DNA of 64,000 nucleotides from Casp-actino8 sp001510335 (GTDB lineage Bacteria > Actinomycetota > Acidimicrobiia > Acidimicrobiales > Ilumatobacteraceae): positions 19,850 to 83,849 of the forward strand of contig JAQCEM010000004.1 in assembly GCA_027729635.1 (NCBI GenBank). Reading direction: 5' to 3'. Positions 8,070 to 17,972 of the stretch are shown piece by piece. Position numbers and translations under genes: made by a program. The notes beneath the pieces were generated by a model. That model did not search any database and was not told the origin of the DNA. It saw only the letters and a list, made by a program, of their open reading frames with translations. Numbering within the stretch: the first letter of the stretch is position 1; each line of letters begins with the position of its first letter.

Positions 8070-9488
8070 TCAACGAGCGCGGTAGGTCCCGCCGCCGAGT
8101 CCGCTGGTGTCTTTGTTGAGACGCTTCGACAAGTGCATTCCTTCAAGGATGAATTCAACTGCCGCAGCAACACTGGCTGCACTGTCATCACCATCAATCA
8201 GTGCATCAACAATCGGACGCAACGAAGGAATATCGCCAATGAGCATTGCCTGCTCTTCAGAAGGGACGTCTTCACCGGTGTGAACGATTGCTCCCTCTTC
8301 AAAAGCAGTAAGCACGGCTCCGGTTAATTCTGGTTGCACAACCTGGCGATACACGGTCAGAACTGAAGCCTTAATGAGGTCGCGAAGTACTTGTCCCTCG
8401 CGACCCTCTTCAAGCGCTTCAATTTCAATCTTCCCACCAGTTGATGCCGCAAATGCATCAAGGTCGCATACGCGAGGAACCACATTGGTTTCGCCTAATC
8501 GCAATCCACGACGCAAAGCATTTGCTGCCATCACTTCATAGTTACTCACACTCAAACGCACACTGACACCACTGCGCTGATTGACCTGACTGCTGTTGCG
8601 TGCCAACTGGCTAAATATTGCAACGACAAGTTCCATGTAGGCCGGAACAGTTACCTTGACATCACCGACACTTGGTGGACGGGCTTCTTGACGAATGATC
8701 TGTACTTCAGTCGTTGCTTCAAGTGGATAGTGCGTACGAATCTGACTACCGAAACGATCTTTCAGTGGAGTGATAATGCGACCACGATTGGTGTAGTCCT
8801 CGGGGTTTGCTGAAGCCACAAGCAACACGTCGATTGGTAAGCGAATTTTGTAACCGCGAACTTGAACATCGCGCTCTTCAAGAATGTTCAATAGACCAAC
8901 CTGAATACGTTCCGACAAGTCGGGTAATTCGTTAATGGCAAAAATACCACGATTCGTACGCGGCACGAGCCCGTAGTGCAGCGTGAGTTCATCACTGAGG
9001 TAACGACCTTCAGCAACTTTGATGGGGTCAACTTCACCGATGAGGTCAGCAATTGATGTATCGGGAGTTGCTAGCTTTTCACCGAAGCGAACATCTCGAT
9101 GGATCCATGTGATGGGGGCTTTGTCGCCTTTTTGTTCAACGAGATCACGCGCTTGCTTTGAGACGGGATTATACGGATCGTCATTAATCTCGCTGCCTGC
9201 AATAATCGGCAACCACTCGTCAAGCAATCCCGTCAAACTACGGATCATGCGGGTTTTGGCCTGTCCGCGCTCTCCTAAAAAAATCACATCGTGACCGGCC
9301 AAGATTGCATTCTCGAGCTGTGGCATGACGGTGTCTTCGTAACCGAGGACTCCTTCGAATAATGGCTGCTTCGCCATAATGCGCGCAACTGCATTGCGAC
9401 GCATTTCTTCTTTGACGGGACGTGATACCCATCCAGATGCTTTGAGTTCACGAATAGTGGCCGCTGAGGGCGCCGGAGTAGAAGACAT
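8070..9488 (-). CDS. AAA+ ATPase of the magnesium-chelatase ChlI/MoxR type (Rv0958-like)
   Basis: A 472-residue ATPase from the ATG at 9488; two earlier in-frame ATGs (9509, 9512) are possible. Walker A is GERGQAKT (72-79) and the Walker B region is GIFAINELPDL, followed by sensor segment VASANPEDYTNRGRIITPLKDRF. Length and motifs match the actinobacterial Rv0958 family, called magnesium chelatase by homology although these organisms make no chlorophyll. Rv0958 normally sits beside a VWA gene; none is adjacent here. Likely role is a remodelling ATPase; client unknown. Confidence 0.82.
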   Translation of the reverse strand: MSSTPAPSAATIRELKASGWVSRPVKEEMRRNAVARIMAKQPLFEGVLGYEDTVMPQLENAILAGHDVIFLGERGQAKTRMIRSLTGLLDEWLPIIAGSEINDDPYNPVSKQARDLVEQKGDKAPITWIHRDVRFGEKLATPDTSIADLIGEVDPIKVAEGRYLSDELTLHYGLVPRTNRGIFAINELPDLSERIQVGLLNILEERDVQVRGYKIRLPIDVLLVASANPEDYTNRGRIITPLKDRFGSQIRTHYPLEATTEVQIIRQEARPPSVGDVKVTVPAYMELVVAIFSQLARNSSQVNQRSGVSVRLSVSNYEVMAANALRRGLRLGETNVVPRVCDLDAFAASTGGKIEIEALEEGREGQVLRDLIKASVLTVYRQVVQPELTGAVLTAFEEGAIVHTGEDVPSEEQAMLIGDIPSLRPIVDALIDGDDSAASVAAAVEFILEGMHLSKRLNKDTSGLGGGTYRAR

Positions 9489-9555
9489 ATCTTGAGAGTA
9501 ATCCCCCATCATTGAAACGCAATGATCGTGCCCTTTCTCAACTACCGTTTGAGGT

Positions 9556-11718
9556 GTGACAACATCGACCGAGCATGAGAACGAGAACTGGACTTCTCTT
9601 GATCTCTCTGGCCAGTGGCGGGTCACCAAAGCCACTGACGACGCCCTTCGCACGAGCGTTGGACTTGATACCGATGATGAAGAGTGGGCCACAATTCAGG
9701 TGCCGAGCCATTGGCAGTCACATCCCCTTTTCGCCACCGAAAATGGACCGCTTTTGTACCGCAAAGATTTTGAACTTGACGTACCAAGTGAAGGCGAGCG
9801 TCGTTTCATCGTGGTTGACGGACTCTTTTATCAAGGTGATGTGTGGCTCGATGGCGCCTACCTAGGCGACCCTGAGGGTTACTTCATTCCTCATGCGTAC
9901 GACATCACCGCCCTAGCTTCACTCGACACCGAACACGTCTTGGCTGTCGGCGCCACGTGCAGCCCGCAGCGGGACAAAAAAGCCAAACGCAATATCACTG
10001 GAGTCTTTCAACATTGGGATTGCATCGACCCCTATTTCAATCCTGGTGGCATTTGGCGTGGAGTGCGCATTGAGCGCTCAGGACCAGTACGCATTGATGC
10101 GCTACGAGTTTTGTGTCGTGATGCCAACGAAGCGAGAGCGAACGTTCGTCTCAGCGCACGGCTTGATAGCAACAATGAACTTGCGGTTCGCATTGTTACT
10201 TACGTCAATAATCAGGTCGTTGAAGAAATTGAGAAATCGCTGGCGACTGGTATTAACACTCTCGACTGGGATATCGATATTGATGAACCCAAGTTGTGGT
10301 GGCCATGGTCGTTGGGTGAGCAAAATCTGACCGATATTCGAGTTGAAGTCATACACGACAACACACTTAGCCACTCAACCACTCGTCGAACTGGTTTACG
10401 CGAAGTGGCTGTTCAAGATTGGGTGTATTCAATCAACGGTGAACGCATCTTTTTGAAGGGTGCGAATCTCGCGCCAACGCGAGCCATGCTAGGCGATGCC
10501 ACCGAAACTGAATTACGTCGCGACGTTGAATTAGCCCGCGAGGCCGGTCTTGATTTGGTTCGTGTGCATGGGCATATCTCTCGCACCGAGTTGTATGACG
10601 CTGCCGACGAACTCGGAATGTTGATTTGGCAAGACTTCCCATTGCAATGGGGATACGCCCGACAAATTCGCCGCCAAGCAGTTCGCCAAGCCGAAGAAGC
10701 AGTCAATCTTCTTGGACACCACCCATCAATCATGACCTGGTGCGCGCACAATGAGCCATTTACATTCAATGTCTCTCCCGGAGAATCTTTCGACTTGAAA
10801 AAGATGGTCGTTCCTTTTCTTGCCGGCCATCAATTGCCCACATGGAATAAAAGTGTCCTTGACCGTTGGGTGAAACGTTCATTTGAAAAAGCTGATGTCA
10901 CGCGACCAGTCATTGCGCACAGCGGAGTGTTGCCGCACTTACCCACACTTGACGGTACTGATAGTCACTTGTATTTCGGTTGGTATCACGGCAACGAACG
11001 TGACCTTCCTGGTTTTGCTGCGAAGATTCCCCGACTCATGCGCTTCGTCAGTGAATTTGGCGCGCAAGCCATTCCTGAATCAACAGAGTTCATAGATACA
11101 TCTGAGTGGCCAGTTTTAGATTGGGAAAATCTAGAAAACAAGTTCGGTATGCAACGCGGGAATTTTGAAAATCACTGCCCCGCTTTAATATTTGACAGTT
11201 TTGATGATTGGCGGGTTGCCACTCAGGTGTATCAAGCAGACGTCATTCGCTATCACATTGAAACTCTTCGTCGATTGAAGTACCGGCCTACTGGTGGCTT
11301 TTGCATGTTTGCGCTCAACGACGCCATGCCCATGGTTTCTTGGAGCGTTCTTGATCACAATCGAGTTCCAAAGTTGGGATACACCGCTTTGGCTGAAGCC
11401 TGTCGTCCAGTCATTGTGACGGCTGATCGCCTGCCACAATCAATGCGCCCTGGAGATCAAGTCCGCATTGCACTTCATGTTGTCAACGATCTACATCGCG
11501 AACTTGACGACGCCACAGTGACCGCAACTGTTGAGTCAACGGGCGATCCTCAGGTCTGGCAATTCGAAGGCGCCATTGCCAGTGATAATTGCACCCTGGT
11601 TGGCCACATCCTCATCACTGCACCCTTCGCTGAGGGACCGGTGATGCTTGATTTGACTCTCGTGAGCGGCGATGTGGTTGCGACGAATCGCTACCACACC
11701 AACGTCATCGCGAATTAG
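9556..11718 (+). CDS. Glycoside hydrolase family 2 protein
   Basis: A 720-residue enzyme with the family 2 layout: N-terminal sugar-binding jelly roll (WATIQVPSHWQSHP, VWLDGAYLGD), an immunoglobulin-like domain (about 190-285), then a TIM barrel. The acid/base Glu400 lies in MTWCAHNEPF and the nucleophile Glu500 in RFVSEFGAQ, both matching the family pattern. Architecture is closest to beta-mannosidase or exo-glucosaminidase types. No signal peptide is visible, so it probably acts on imported oligosaccharides in the cytoplasm. It has no sugar-related neighbours. The start codon is GTG. Confidence 0.85.
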   Translation: MTTSTEHENENWTSLDLSGQWRVTKATDDALRTSVGLDTDDEEWATIQVPSHWQSHPLFATENGPLLYRKDFELDVPSEGERRFIVVDGLFYQGDVWLDGAYLGDPEGYFIPHAYDITALASLDTEHVLAVGATCSPQRDKKAKRNITGVFQHWDCIDPYFNPGGIWRGVRIERSGPVRIDALRVLCRDANEARANVRLSARLDSNNELAVRIVTYVNNQVVEEIEKSLATGINTLDWDIDIDEPKLWWPWSLGEQNLTDIRVEVIHDNTLSHSTTRRTGLREVAVQDWVYSINGERIFLKGANLAPTRAMLGDATETELRRDVELAREAGLDLVRVHGHISRTELYDAADELGMLIWQDFPLQWGYARQIRRQAVRQAEEAVNLLGHHPSIMTWCAHNEPFTFNVSPGESFDLKKMVVPFLAGHQLPTWNKSVLDRWVKRSFEKADVTRPVIAHSGVLPHLPTLDGTDSHLYFGWYHGNERDLPGFAAKIPRLMRFVSEFGAQAIPESTEFIDTSEWPVLDWENLENKFGMQRGNFENHCPALIFDSFDDWRVATQVYQADVIRYHIETLRRLKYRPTGGFCMFALNDAMPMVSWSVLDHNRVPKLGYTALAEACRPVIVTADRLPQSMRPGDQVRIALHVVNDLHRELDDATVTATVESTGDPQVWQFEGAIASDNCTLVGHILITAPFAEGPVMLDLTLVSGDVVATNRYHTNVIAN

Positions 11719-11725
11719 CACCTAG

Positions 11726-11768
11726 TTGGGCAAAATAACCACCGAAAACGGGGTGTTGTCGCGCCCAA
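11726..11768 (-). terminator. 43-nt terminator-like repeat, copy A
   Basis: Between the convergent ends of the family 2 hydrolase and sdhB lies a 43-nt element which, read on the minus strand, begins TTGGGCGCGA and ends CCCAA. It contains a GC-rich inner stem with a TTTT loop (ACACCCCG ... CGGTGGT) followed by TATTTT, the layout of an intrinsic terminator for sdhCAB. A second copy at 33059-33101 matches at 36 of 43 positions. Confidence 0.6.
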
Positions 11769-11771
11769 GAA

Positions 11772-12548
11772 TTAGCTGCGGGAGATTTCTTTGCGGTTCT
11801 TGAGTTTGGACTTGCGATAGTCCTTGTTCATCAACGCAATGACATCAATCGAAATTTCTTTCGGGCATGCGGCTTCACATTCACCGTGGTTGGTGCATGA
11901 ACCGAAGTACTCGTCCATTGTCTCAACCATGGCTTCGGTGCGCTTATAACGCTCGGCCTGACCCTGTGGCAACAAGTTGAGGTGAGCGATCTTGGCAGCA
12001 GTAAACAAGTTGGCTGCGCCATTCGGGCAAGCCGCCACGCACGCACCACAACCGATGCATTGCGCCGAATCCATCGCGGCATCAGCAACGCTCTTCGGAA
12101 TTGGAATGAGGTTCGCATCGGGAGCACCACCGGTGTTTGCCGAAATGAATCCACCTGATTCGATGATGCGGTCAAACGCCGAACGATCAACCATCAAGTC
12201 TTTGATGATTGGGAATGCCGAGGCACGCCACGGCTCAATCACGATTTCATCGCCACTCTTGAACTTACGCATGTGCAACTGACAAGTTGCGGTACTGCGC
12301 TCTGGTCCGTGGGCCTGGCCATTGATCATCAATGAACAAGTTCCACAGATTCCTTCACGACAGTCATGGTCGAACACGACTGGCAACTTGTTCTCGCCGA
12401 TGAGTCCTTCGTTAAGCACATCGAGCATTTCGAGGAACGACGCTTCATCGCTGATCTCGGGCATGATGTGATCCTCGAAGTGACCCTTTGCGGCCGGACC
12501 CGACTGTCGCCAGATTTTGAGTTTGAGATCCTTGAGATGGTTGCTCAC
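11772..12548 (-). CDS. sdhB: Succinate dehydrogenase iron-sulfur subunit
   Basis: A 258-residue subunit carrying electrons from the flavin subunit to the membrane. The [2Fe-2S] ligands are Cys63, Cys68, Cys71 and Cys89 (CREGICGTC). The second domain has CIGCGACVAACP (Cys164, 167, 170, 174) and CTNHGECEAACP (Cys218, 224, 228) for the other two clusters. It is the last gene of sdhC-sdhA-sdhB and overlaps sdhA by four bases. Cluster spacing and the single cytochrome b subunit upstream fit the b558-type enzyme of actinobacteria and epsilonproteobacteria. Confidence 0.95.
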   Translation of the reverse strand: MSNHLKDLKLKIWRQSGPAAKGHFEDHIMPEISDEASFLEMLDVLNEGLIGENKLPVVFDHDCREGICGTCSLMINGQAHGPERSTATCQLHMRKFKSGDEIVIEPWRASAFPIIKDLMVDRSAFDRIIESGGFISANTGGAPDANLIPIPKSVADAAMDSAQCIGCGACVAACPNGAANLFTAAKIAHLNLLPQGQAERYKRTEAMVETMDEYFGSCTNHGECEAACPKEISIDVIALMNKDYRKSKLKNRKEISRS

Positions 12549-14467
12549 TTGTAGCTCCGTGTCGCTAGGTGAATTGCTTCAAAGTTGAGTTCTTCTTTAT
12601 GGCGGATCGACTTGGTCGGGTCGCCAGTCCATTCCCAAGCGGCCACGTGAGCGAACTTTTCGTCGTCACGCGTGGCTTCGCCTTCGTCGGTCTGGTACTC
12701 GGCTCGGAAGTGACCGCCACAACTTTCTTCGCGCTCAAGAGCATCACGGCACATCAACATGCCCAACTGGAAGAAGTCATCAACACGACCAGCTTTTTCA
12801 AGCGTCTGGTTCATGCTTTCGGTATCACCAGTGACGCGTAGATCCTTTTGGAATTCTTCATATAAAGCAGGCAGTTCTGACAAAGCCTTTTCAAGACCTT
12901 GTTGCGTGCGCTCCATACCGCAGTAATCCCAAATGATGCGCCCGACTTCGCGGTGGAAGTAATCGGGCGAACGAGTTCCCTTGATATCGACGTAGCCCTG
13001 ATAACGGGCTTGAGCCGCCAACTCGGCCGCCTTGAATGCCGGATGATCGGTACCCGGAATTGGCTTATTCAACATCGGTGCTAGATAGTTGCCAATTGTG
13101 TACGGCAACACGAAGTACCCGTCGGCCAAACCTTGCATCAGCGCCGAAGCACCCAAACGGTTTGCTCCGTGATCGGAGAAGTTGGCTTCGCCCGCAGCAT
13201 ACAAACCAGGAATGTTGGTCATGAGCTCGTAGTCGACCCACAAACCACCCATGGTGTAATGCGATGCCGGGTAGATACGCATCGGCATGTCGTACGGATT
13301 CTCACCAGCAATGCGTTCGTACATTTCGAACAAGTTGCCGTAGCGCTCTTCAACAACATCTTTGCCAAGACGATTAATAGCATCACTGAAGTCGAGGTAC
13401 ACACCGTTCTTCAATGGACCAACACCACGACCCGAGTCAACTGAACGCTTTGCAGCGCGTGACGAAATGTCACGTGGAGCCAAGTTGCCATAGCTCGGGT
13501 ATAGACGCTCGAGGATGTAGTCACGCTCTGCTTCAGGAACCTGTGACGCGGGACGGGTCTCATCGGGATTCTGCGGAACCCATACCCGACCGTCGTTACG
13601 CAACGACTCTGACATAAGTGTCAACTTTGACTGCGTCGGATCGCTCTGTGGAATACAGGTTGGGTGAATCTGCGTGTAGCACGGGTTCGCAAATGTGGCA
13701 CCATTGCGGTGAGCGCGCCAGGCAGCAGTGACGTTGCACGCCATTGCGTTAGTTGACAAGTAGAACACGTTTCCGTATCCACCCGTTGCCATCACAACAG
13801 CGTGTGCCGAGTGAGAAACAACTTCACCATTCACCAAGTCGCGAGTCACAATACCGGCGCAACGACCTTCAATAGTGACGACGTCAACGAGTTCGGTGCG
13901 GTTGAACATGCGCACATTGCCAAGACCAATCTGGCGAGCAAGTTGCTGATAAGCACCGAGCAACAATTGCTGACCGGTCTGACCACGGGCATAGAACGTT
14001 CGACTTACTTGTGCGCCACCGAATGAACGGTTGTCAAGCATTCCGCCGTATTCACGGGCGAATGGAACGCCCTGCGAGACCATTTGGTCAATGATGTTGA
14101 CCGACACTTCAGCCAAACGATGCACATTGGCCTCGCGTGAACGGAAGTCTCCACCCTTGATGGTGTCGTAGAACAAACGATGAACGCTGTCGCCGTCACC
14201 TTGGTAGTTCTTGGCCGCGTTGATTCCACCTTGTGCAGCAATCGAGTGCGCACGACGGGGCGAGTCGTGGAAAGTGAAAACGTCTACTTGGTAACCAAGT
14301 TCGGCCATGGTTGCGGCAGCCGATGCGCCGGCGAGTCCCGAGCCAACAACGATGACTTTGAACTTGCGCTTGTTACCAGGCGCCACCAACTTGGCATCTT
14401 CTTTGTAGGTATTCCACTTGTCGTTAATCGATCCAGCGGGGATTTTGGAATTGAGTGTGATCGTCAT
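12545..14467 (-). CDS. sdhA: Succinate dehydrogenase flavoprotein subunit
   Basis: A 640-residue catalytic subunit oxidising succinate to fumarate at a covalently bound FAD. The N-terminal nucleotide-binding segment is VIVVGSGLAGASAAATMAELG. HSIAAQGGINAAKNY contains the His that carries FAD in this family. HYTMGGLWVDYELMTNIPGLYAAGE is the capping/active-site region, and the C-terminal segment CGGHFRAEYQTDEGEATRDD is typical. It lies 34 bases downstream of sdhC and overlaps sdhB. Confidence 0.95.
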   Translation of the reverse strand: MTITLNSKIPAGSINDKWNTYKEDAKLVAPGNKRKFKVIVVGSGLAGASAAATMAELGYQVDVFTFHDSPRRAHSIAAQGGINAAKNYQGDGDSVHRLFYDTIKGGDFRSREANVHRLAEVSVNIIDQMVSQGVPFAREYGGMLDNRSFGGAQVSRTFYARGQTGQQLLLGAYQQLARQIGLGNVRMFNRTELVDVVTIEGRCAGIVTRDLVNGEVVSHSAHAVVMATGGYGNVFYLSTNAMACNVTAAWRAHRNGATFANPCYTQIHPTCIPQSDPTQSKLTLMSESLRNDGRVWVPQNPDETRPASQVPEAERDYILERLYPSYGNLAPRDISSRAAKRSVDSGRGVGPLKNGVYLDFSDAINRLGKDVVEERYGNLFEMYERIAGENPYDMPMRIYPASHYTMGGLWVDYELMTNIPGLYAAGEANFSDHGANRLGASALMQGLADGYFVLPYTIGNYLAPMLNKPIPGTDHPAFKAAELAAQARYQGYVDIKGTRSPDYFHREVGRIIWDYCGMERTQQGLEKALSELPALYEEFQKDLRVTGDTESMNQTLEKAGRVDDFFQLGMLMCRDALEREESCGGHFRAEYQTDEGEATRDDEKFAHVAAWEWTGDPTKSIRHKEELNFEAIHLATRSYK

Positions 14468-14501
14468 TTTGAATATCTCCTAGTAATTCCGTACGTACCG
14501 G

Positions 14502-15275
14502 TCAGCCGACAACGCCGGCGAGAACTGCAATGGGGAACGAAACGTTGCCAACGACGATGATCGAGGCAAAGGCTGTTGCAACGGCGCGACGCCATTTATT
14601 GAATCGCGGATTGTTCCAACCAAGTGACTGGAACAAACTCCACACACCATGGAACAAGTGAGTACCAAGTGCAATGTTGGCCAAAACATAAAAGATCGCC
14701 ACCGGAACTCGTTCAAGGCTGAACGCCACTGCGCCATAAACGTCCTTGAGACCTTCTGCATCTTTCGTGCCAACGTACGTGTTGATTGCGCCTGCACCAA
14801 AGGTGAGGTCTAGCAGGTGCCAAATAATGAACAAAAGAACAATGACACCGCTATACCGCATCGTTCGACTCGCAAAACTTGCGACTTGATAATCACGATC
14901 GCTTTGGTACTTCACTGGCCGCGCTTGTTTGTTGAGCACCGTCAATGAATAAGCGGCGTGAATGTGCAACACGGCCATGGCAAGAAGACCACCGCGAAAA
15001 ATCCACAACATGGCCTTTTCAGGAAGAATTGGATACAACAACTTCTCTAGGAAGTGCGCATACTGATTGAGGTCGCTTTGACCCATGTACATCTTCAAGT
15101 TGCCGATCATGTGAAAGAACACAAAGCCCAACAGGCCGATTCCTGTAATGGCCATGACGTATTTCTTGCCGACGGCTGTGCCATATAGGTCGATCAAAAA
15201 CGGCTTGCGCTTGCGAGCAACTCGTTCGACTGCGGTTCCGGAGACCGGACCCCTCTTCATCACTGCCTGCGCCAT
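14502..15275 (-). CDS. sdhC: Succinate dehydrogenase cytochrome b558 subunit
   Basis: A 257-residue integral membrane subunit with five predicted helices. Histidines in FFHMIGNLKM, VLHIHAAYSL, IIWHLLDLTF and GTHLFHGVWSL are the likely ligands of two hemes, as in the single-subunit b558 anchors. No separate sdhD is present, consistent with this type. It heads the operon; the basic N terminus is cytoplasmic. Upstream is a 270-base gap shared with hppA. Confidence 0.93.
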   Translation of the reverse strand: MAQAVMKRGPVSGTAVERVARKRKPFLIDLYGTAVGKKYVMAITGIGLLGFVFFHMIGNLKMYMGQSDLNQYAHFLEKLLYPILPEKAMLWIFRGGLLAMAVLHIHAAYSLTVLNKQARPVKYQSDRDYQVASFASRTMRYSGVIVLLFIIWHLLDLTFGAGAINTYVGTKDAEGLKDVYGAVAFSLERVPVAIFYVLANIALGTHLFHGVWSLFQSLGWNNPRFNKWRRAVATAFASIIVVGNVSFPIAVLAGVVG

Positions 15276-15545
15276 CGTGACCTGCGCCTTTCAAAAACGG
15301 ATGCGGTTCATCGCACGATGAGCCTGCTGAGACGCTACCCCGACCACGCCCTTGACCCTGAAATCAACGAGCGAAAAACTCGGACTTTAGCCAACCGTCA
15401 CAACGCCCCTCTGAGAAGAATCTCAAAGTTCCCCTTCAGTACTGGCGTGTCATGCCGCACTCACGGCTACGAATTCCCTACACTTCTTCCGCCCCTATTG
15501 GGTAGCCATCTGGGCTACCCCCATCGTGTTCCAAGGAGTTAGCTG
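15276..15545. promoter_or_regulatory. Divergent sdhC / hppA intergenic region
   Basis: A 270-base gap between two strongly expressed-looking energy genes transcribed away from each other, so promoters for both must lie here. The reading frame at 15318-15542 looks like chance: no family, odd composition, and a ribosome site for hppA inside its end. An 8-bp perfect stem-loop lies close to hppA (entered separately). I see no clear paired -35/-10 sequences. Confidence 0.55.
15500..15520 (+). promoter_or_regulatory. Stem-loop in the hppA leader
   Basis: GGGTAGCC and GGCTACCC form a perfect 8-bp stem with a five-base loop (ATCTG). It ends about a dozen bases before the AAGGAG ribosome site of hppA. 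It is not followed by a T-run, so it is not an intrinsic terminator on this strand. A role in mRNA stability or translation control is possible. Confidence 0.5.
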
Positions 15546-17924
15546 GTGTTCTCACTATTTGCCGCAGAAGGCGGATGGCAGACTTTCACTCTCAAAGGTG
15601 GTGAATGGGCGGTTCTCTGGTTATCCGTAGCATCCGCGCTTCTCGCCCTCGGAGTTGGATTCTTCTTGGTCCGTAAAGTCCTGGCTGAAGATCAGGGTTC
15701 GCCCAAGATGCGCGAAATCGCTCAGGCCATTCAGTTTGGCGCTTTGGCTTATCTCAAGCGCCAGTTCAAGACCATCGCAGTCATCCTGATTCCCTTGGCG
15801 ATCATCGTCTTTGTCACCTCGACCAAGATCTTGAAGCCCGACGACACGGTCGCCCTGTCCTTCGCTCAGGCTGGACTGTGGCGAACGGTTGCCTTTGTTT
15901 TGGGCTGTGTGGCATCAGGTTTGACTGGTTACATCGGCATGACCTTGGCCACCCAGGGCAACGTTCGTACCGCAGCTGCCGCACTCAGTGGCAGCATGCC
16001 TAAGGCCCTCACCGTTGCATTCCGCACGGGCGGCGTTGCCGGCATGTTCACGGTAGGTCTTGGCCTTCTCGGAGCAACCGCCATCATCATGGCCTTCCAG
16101 AACACCTCCTCAGTGATCCTCGTGGGCTTCGGCTTCGGTGGCTCGCTGTTGGCGTTGTTCCTTCGAGTTGGCGGAGGAATCTTCACCAAGGCCGCCGACG
16201 TCGGCGCCGACTTGGTCGGCAAGGTTGAAGCAGGCATTCCTGAAGACGATCCCCGCAACCCCGCAACCATCGCCGACAACGTGGGCGACAACGTGGGTGA
16301 CTGCGCCGGTATGGCCGCCGACCTTTTCGAGAGTTACGAAGTCACCTTGGTGGCCTCGATCATTCTCGGTGTGGCTGCGTTCAACTCGATTGGTCTCAAC
16401 CCCGCCCTAGGGTTGGTGTTCCCCTTGGCCGCTCGTGCCATTGGTGTCATCGCCTCAATCGCTGGCGTTTTCGCCGTGAAGGCCAAAGATGACGAAACCG
16501 ATGCTTTGAAGCCCATCAACCGGGGCTTCTTGGTGGCTGGTCTTTTGACTCTGGTCGGAACACTGGCCTTGGCCCTCGGATACGTGGGCAACAGCAAGGG
16601 AACCCAGAACGAAAATGGCACCGCTGTCCTCTTGAGTGACGCTGGTTGGCGCGTCTTTGGTGCAGTTGCCATTGGTTTGATCTTGGCCCAGTTGGTCTCA
16701 CGACTCACCGAGTACTACACCAGCACGCACTACCGACCCGTGCAAGAAATTGCTGAGTCATCCCAAACTGGTCCTGCCACCGTCGTTCTTTCGGGTACCG
16801 CTTACGGTCTTGAGAGCTCGGTGTACGCCGTCGTCGCAATTGCGATTGCTATCGGTGCAGCCATCGGCCTCGGTGGCGGCAACCTCACCTTCAGCTTCTA
16901 CCTCGTCGCCTTGTGCGGTATGGGAATGTTGGCCACCACTGGAGTCATCGTTTCTGAAGACACCTTCGGCCCCGTCAGCGACAACGCCGCTGGTATCGCC
17001 GAAATGTCTGGCGAATTCCACGGTGAACCAGCCAAGATCATGGTTGCCCTCGACGCAGTGGGTAACACCACCAAGGCTGTCACCAAGGGCTTCGCCATTG
17101 GTTCAGCGGTGATTGCTGCTGTGGCCTTGTTTGCCTCATATATTGAGACTGCTGGCGCCAACCTCAAAGATAAATTTGGCGAGCCTCTCGTTGACACCGT
17201 CACCAATCTTGCTGATGGCGTCTTCAAGTTGCCAGAACTGGCAATCAACGTTGCTGAGCCCAAGGTCTTCATTGGCCTTTTGATCGGTGGCGCTGTTCCC
17301 TTCTTGTTCTCGGCACTTGTCATTCGTGCCGTTGGCCGCACTGCTGGTGTTGTGGTGCAAGAAGTACGGAATCAGTTTGCTGATGGCGGCATCATGGCCG
17401 GCTCGAAACAGCCTGACTACGGCCCCGTGATTGACATCTGCACCAAGGCTTCGTTGCGTGAACTCACCACACCGGCATTGCTGGCTGTGTTGGCTCCCGT
17501 TGTCATTGGCTTCGGTATCGACTGGAAGGCTCTCGGGGCATTCTTGGCCGCGGTCATCTTGGTCGGCCAGTTGATGGCCAACTACCTCAGCAACGCTGGT
17601 GGTGCTTGGGACAACGCCAAGAAGTACATCGAAGATGGCAACCATGGCGGCAAAGGCAGCGAGTCGCACAAGGCCGCAGTTATTGGCGACACTGTTGGTG
17701 ACCCATTCAAGGACACCGCTGGTCCGGCATTGAACCCACTCATCAAGGTGATGAACTTGGTGTCATTGTTGATCCTTCCGGCAATCATTACGCAGGCCGA
17801 CAACAACATTCGCTACGTCATTGCTGGCGTCGCACTGCTTGTTCTCATCGGCGCAGTGATCTTCTCTAGTCGTCAATCTGGCGGTATCGCTACGTTGAAC
17901 AAAGAAAAGGTTGCTGCTCACTGA
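15546..17924 (+). CDS. hppA: Membrane proton-pumping pyrophosphatase, potassium-independent type
   Basis: A 792-residue polytopic enzyme that couples pyrophosphate hydrolysis to proton export. Substrate-site motifs are present: DVGADLVGKVEAGIPEDDPR, DNVGDNVGDCAGMAADLFESY and the late GDTVGDPFKDTAGPALNPL. In DAVGNTTKAVTKGFAIGS the residue after GNTT is Lys, which marks the potassium-independent proton-pumping class (Ala in potassium-dependent ones). Start is GTG with AAGGAG eight bases upstream. Codon choice is G+C-ending and uniform, suggesting high expression. Confidence 0.95.
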   Translation: MFSLFAAEGGWQTFTLKGGEWAVLWLSVASALLALGVGFFLVRKVLAEDQGSPKMREIAQAIQFGALAYLKRQFKTIAVILIPLAIIVFVTSTKILKPDDTVALSFAQAGLWRTVAFVLGCVASGLTGYIGMTLATQGNVRTAAAALSGSMPKALTVAFRTGGVAGMFTVGLGLLGATAIIMAFQNTSSVILVGFGFGGSLLALFLRVGGGIFTKAADVGADLVGKVEAGIPEDDPRNPATIADNVGDNVGDCAGMAADLFESYEVTLVASIILGVAAFNSIGLNPALGLVFPLAARAIGVIASIAGVFAVKAKDDETDALKPINRGFLVAGLLTLVGTLALALGYVGNSKGTQNENGTAVLLSDAGWRVFGAVAIGLILAQLVSRLTEYYTSTHYRPVQEIAESSQTGPATVVLSGTAYGLESSVYAVVAIAIAIGAAIGLGGGNLTFSFYLVALCGMGMLATTGVIVSEDTFGPVSDNAAGIAEMSGEFHGEPAKIMVALDAVGNTTKAVTKGFAIGSAVIAAVALFASYIETAGANLKDKFGEPLVDTVTNLADGVFKLPELAINVAEPKVFIGLLIGGAVPFLFSALVIRAVGRTAGVVVQEVRNQFADGGIMAGSKQPDYGPVIDICTKASLRELTTPALLAVLAPVVIGFGIDWKALGAFLAAVILVGQLMANYLSNAGGAWDNAKKYIEDGNHGGKGSESHKAAVIGDTVGDPFKDTAGPALNPLIKVMNLVSLLILPAIITQADNNIRYVIAGVALLVLIGAVIFSSRQSGGIATLNKEKVAAH

Positions 17925-17972
17925 GTAGTTCATTCAAGAAGTCAGTCGAAAGACTCGAAAGAGGCGCCCGCA

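Noticed and set aside
15318..15542. 74-residue reading frame in the sdhC-hppA gap
   Set aside because: No recognisable family, Arg/Pro/His-rich chance-like composition, and it runs through the hppA leader hairpin and ribosome site.
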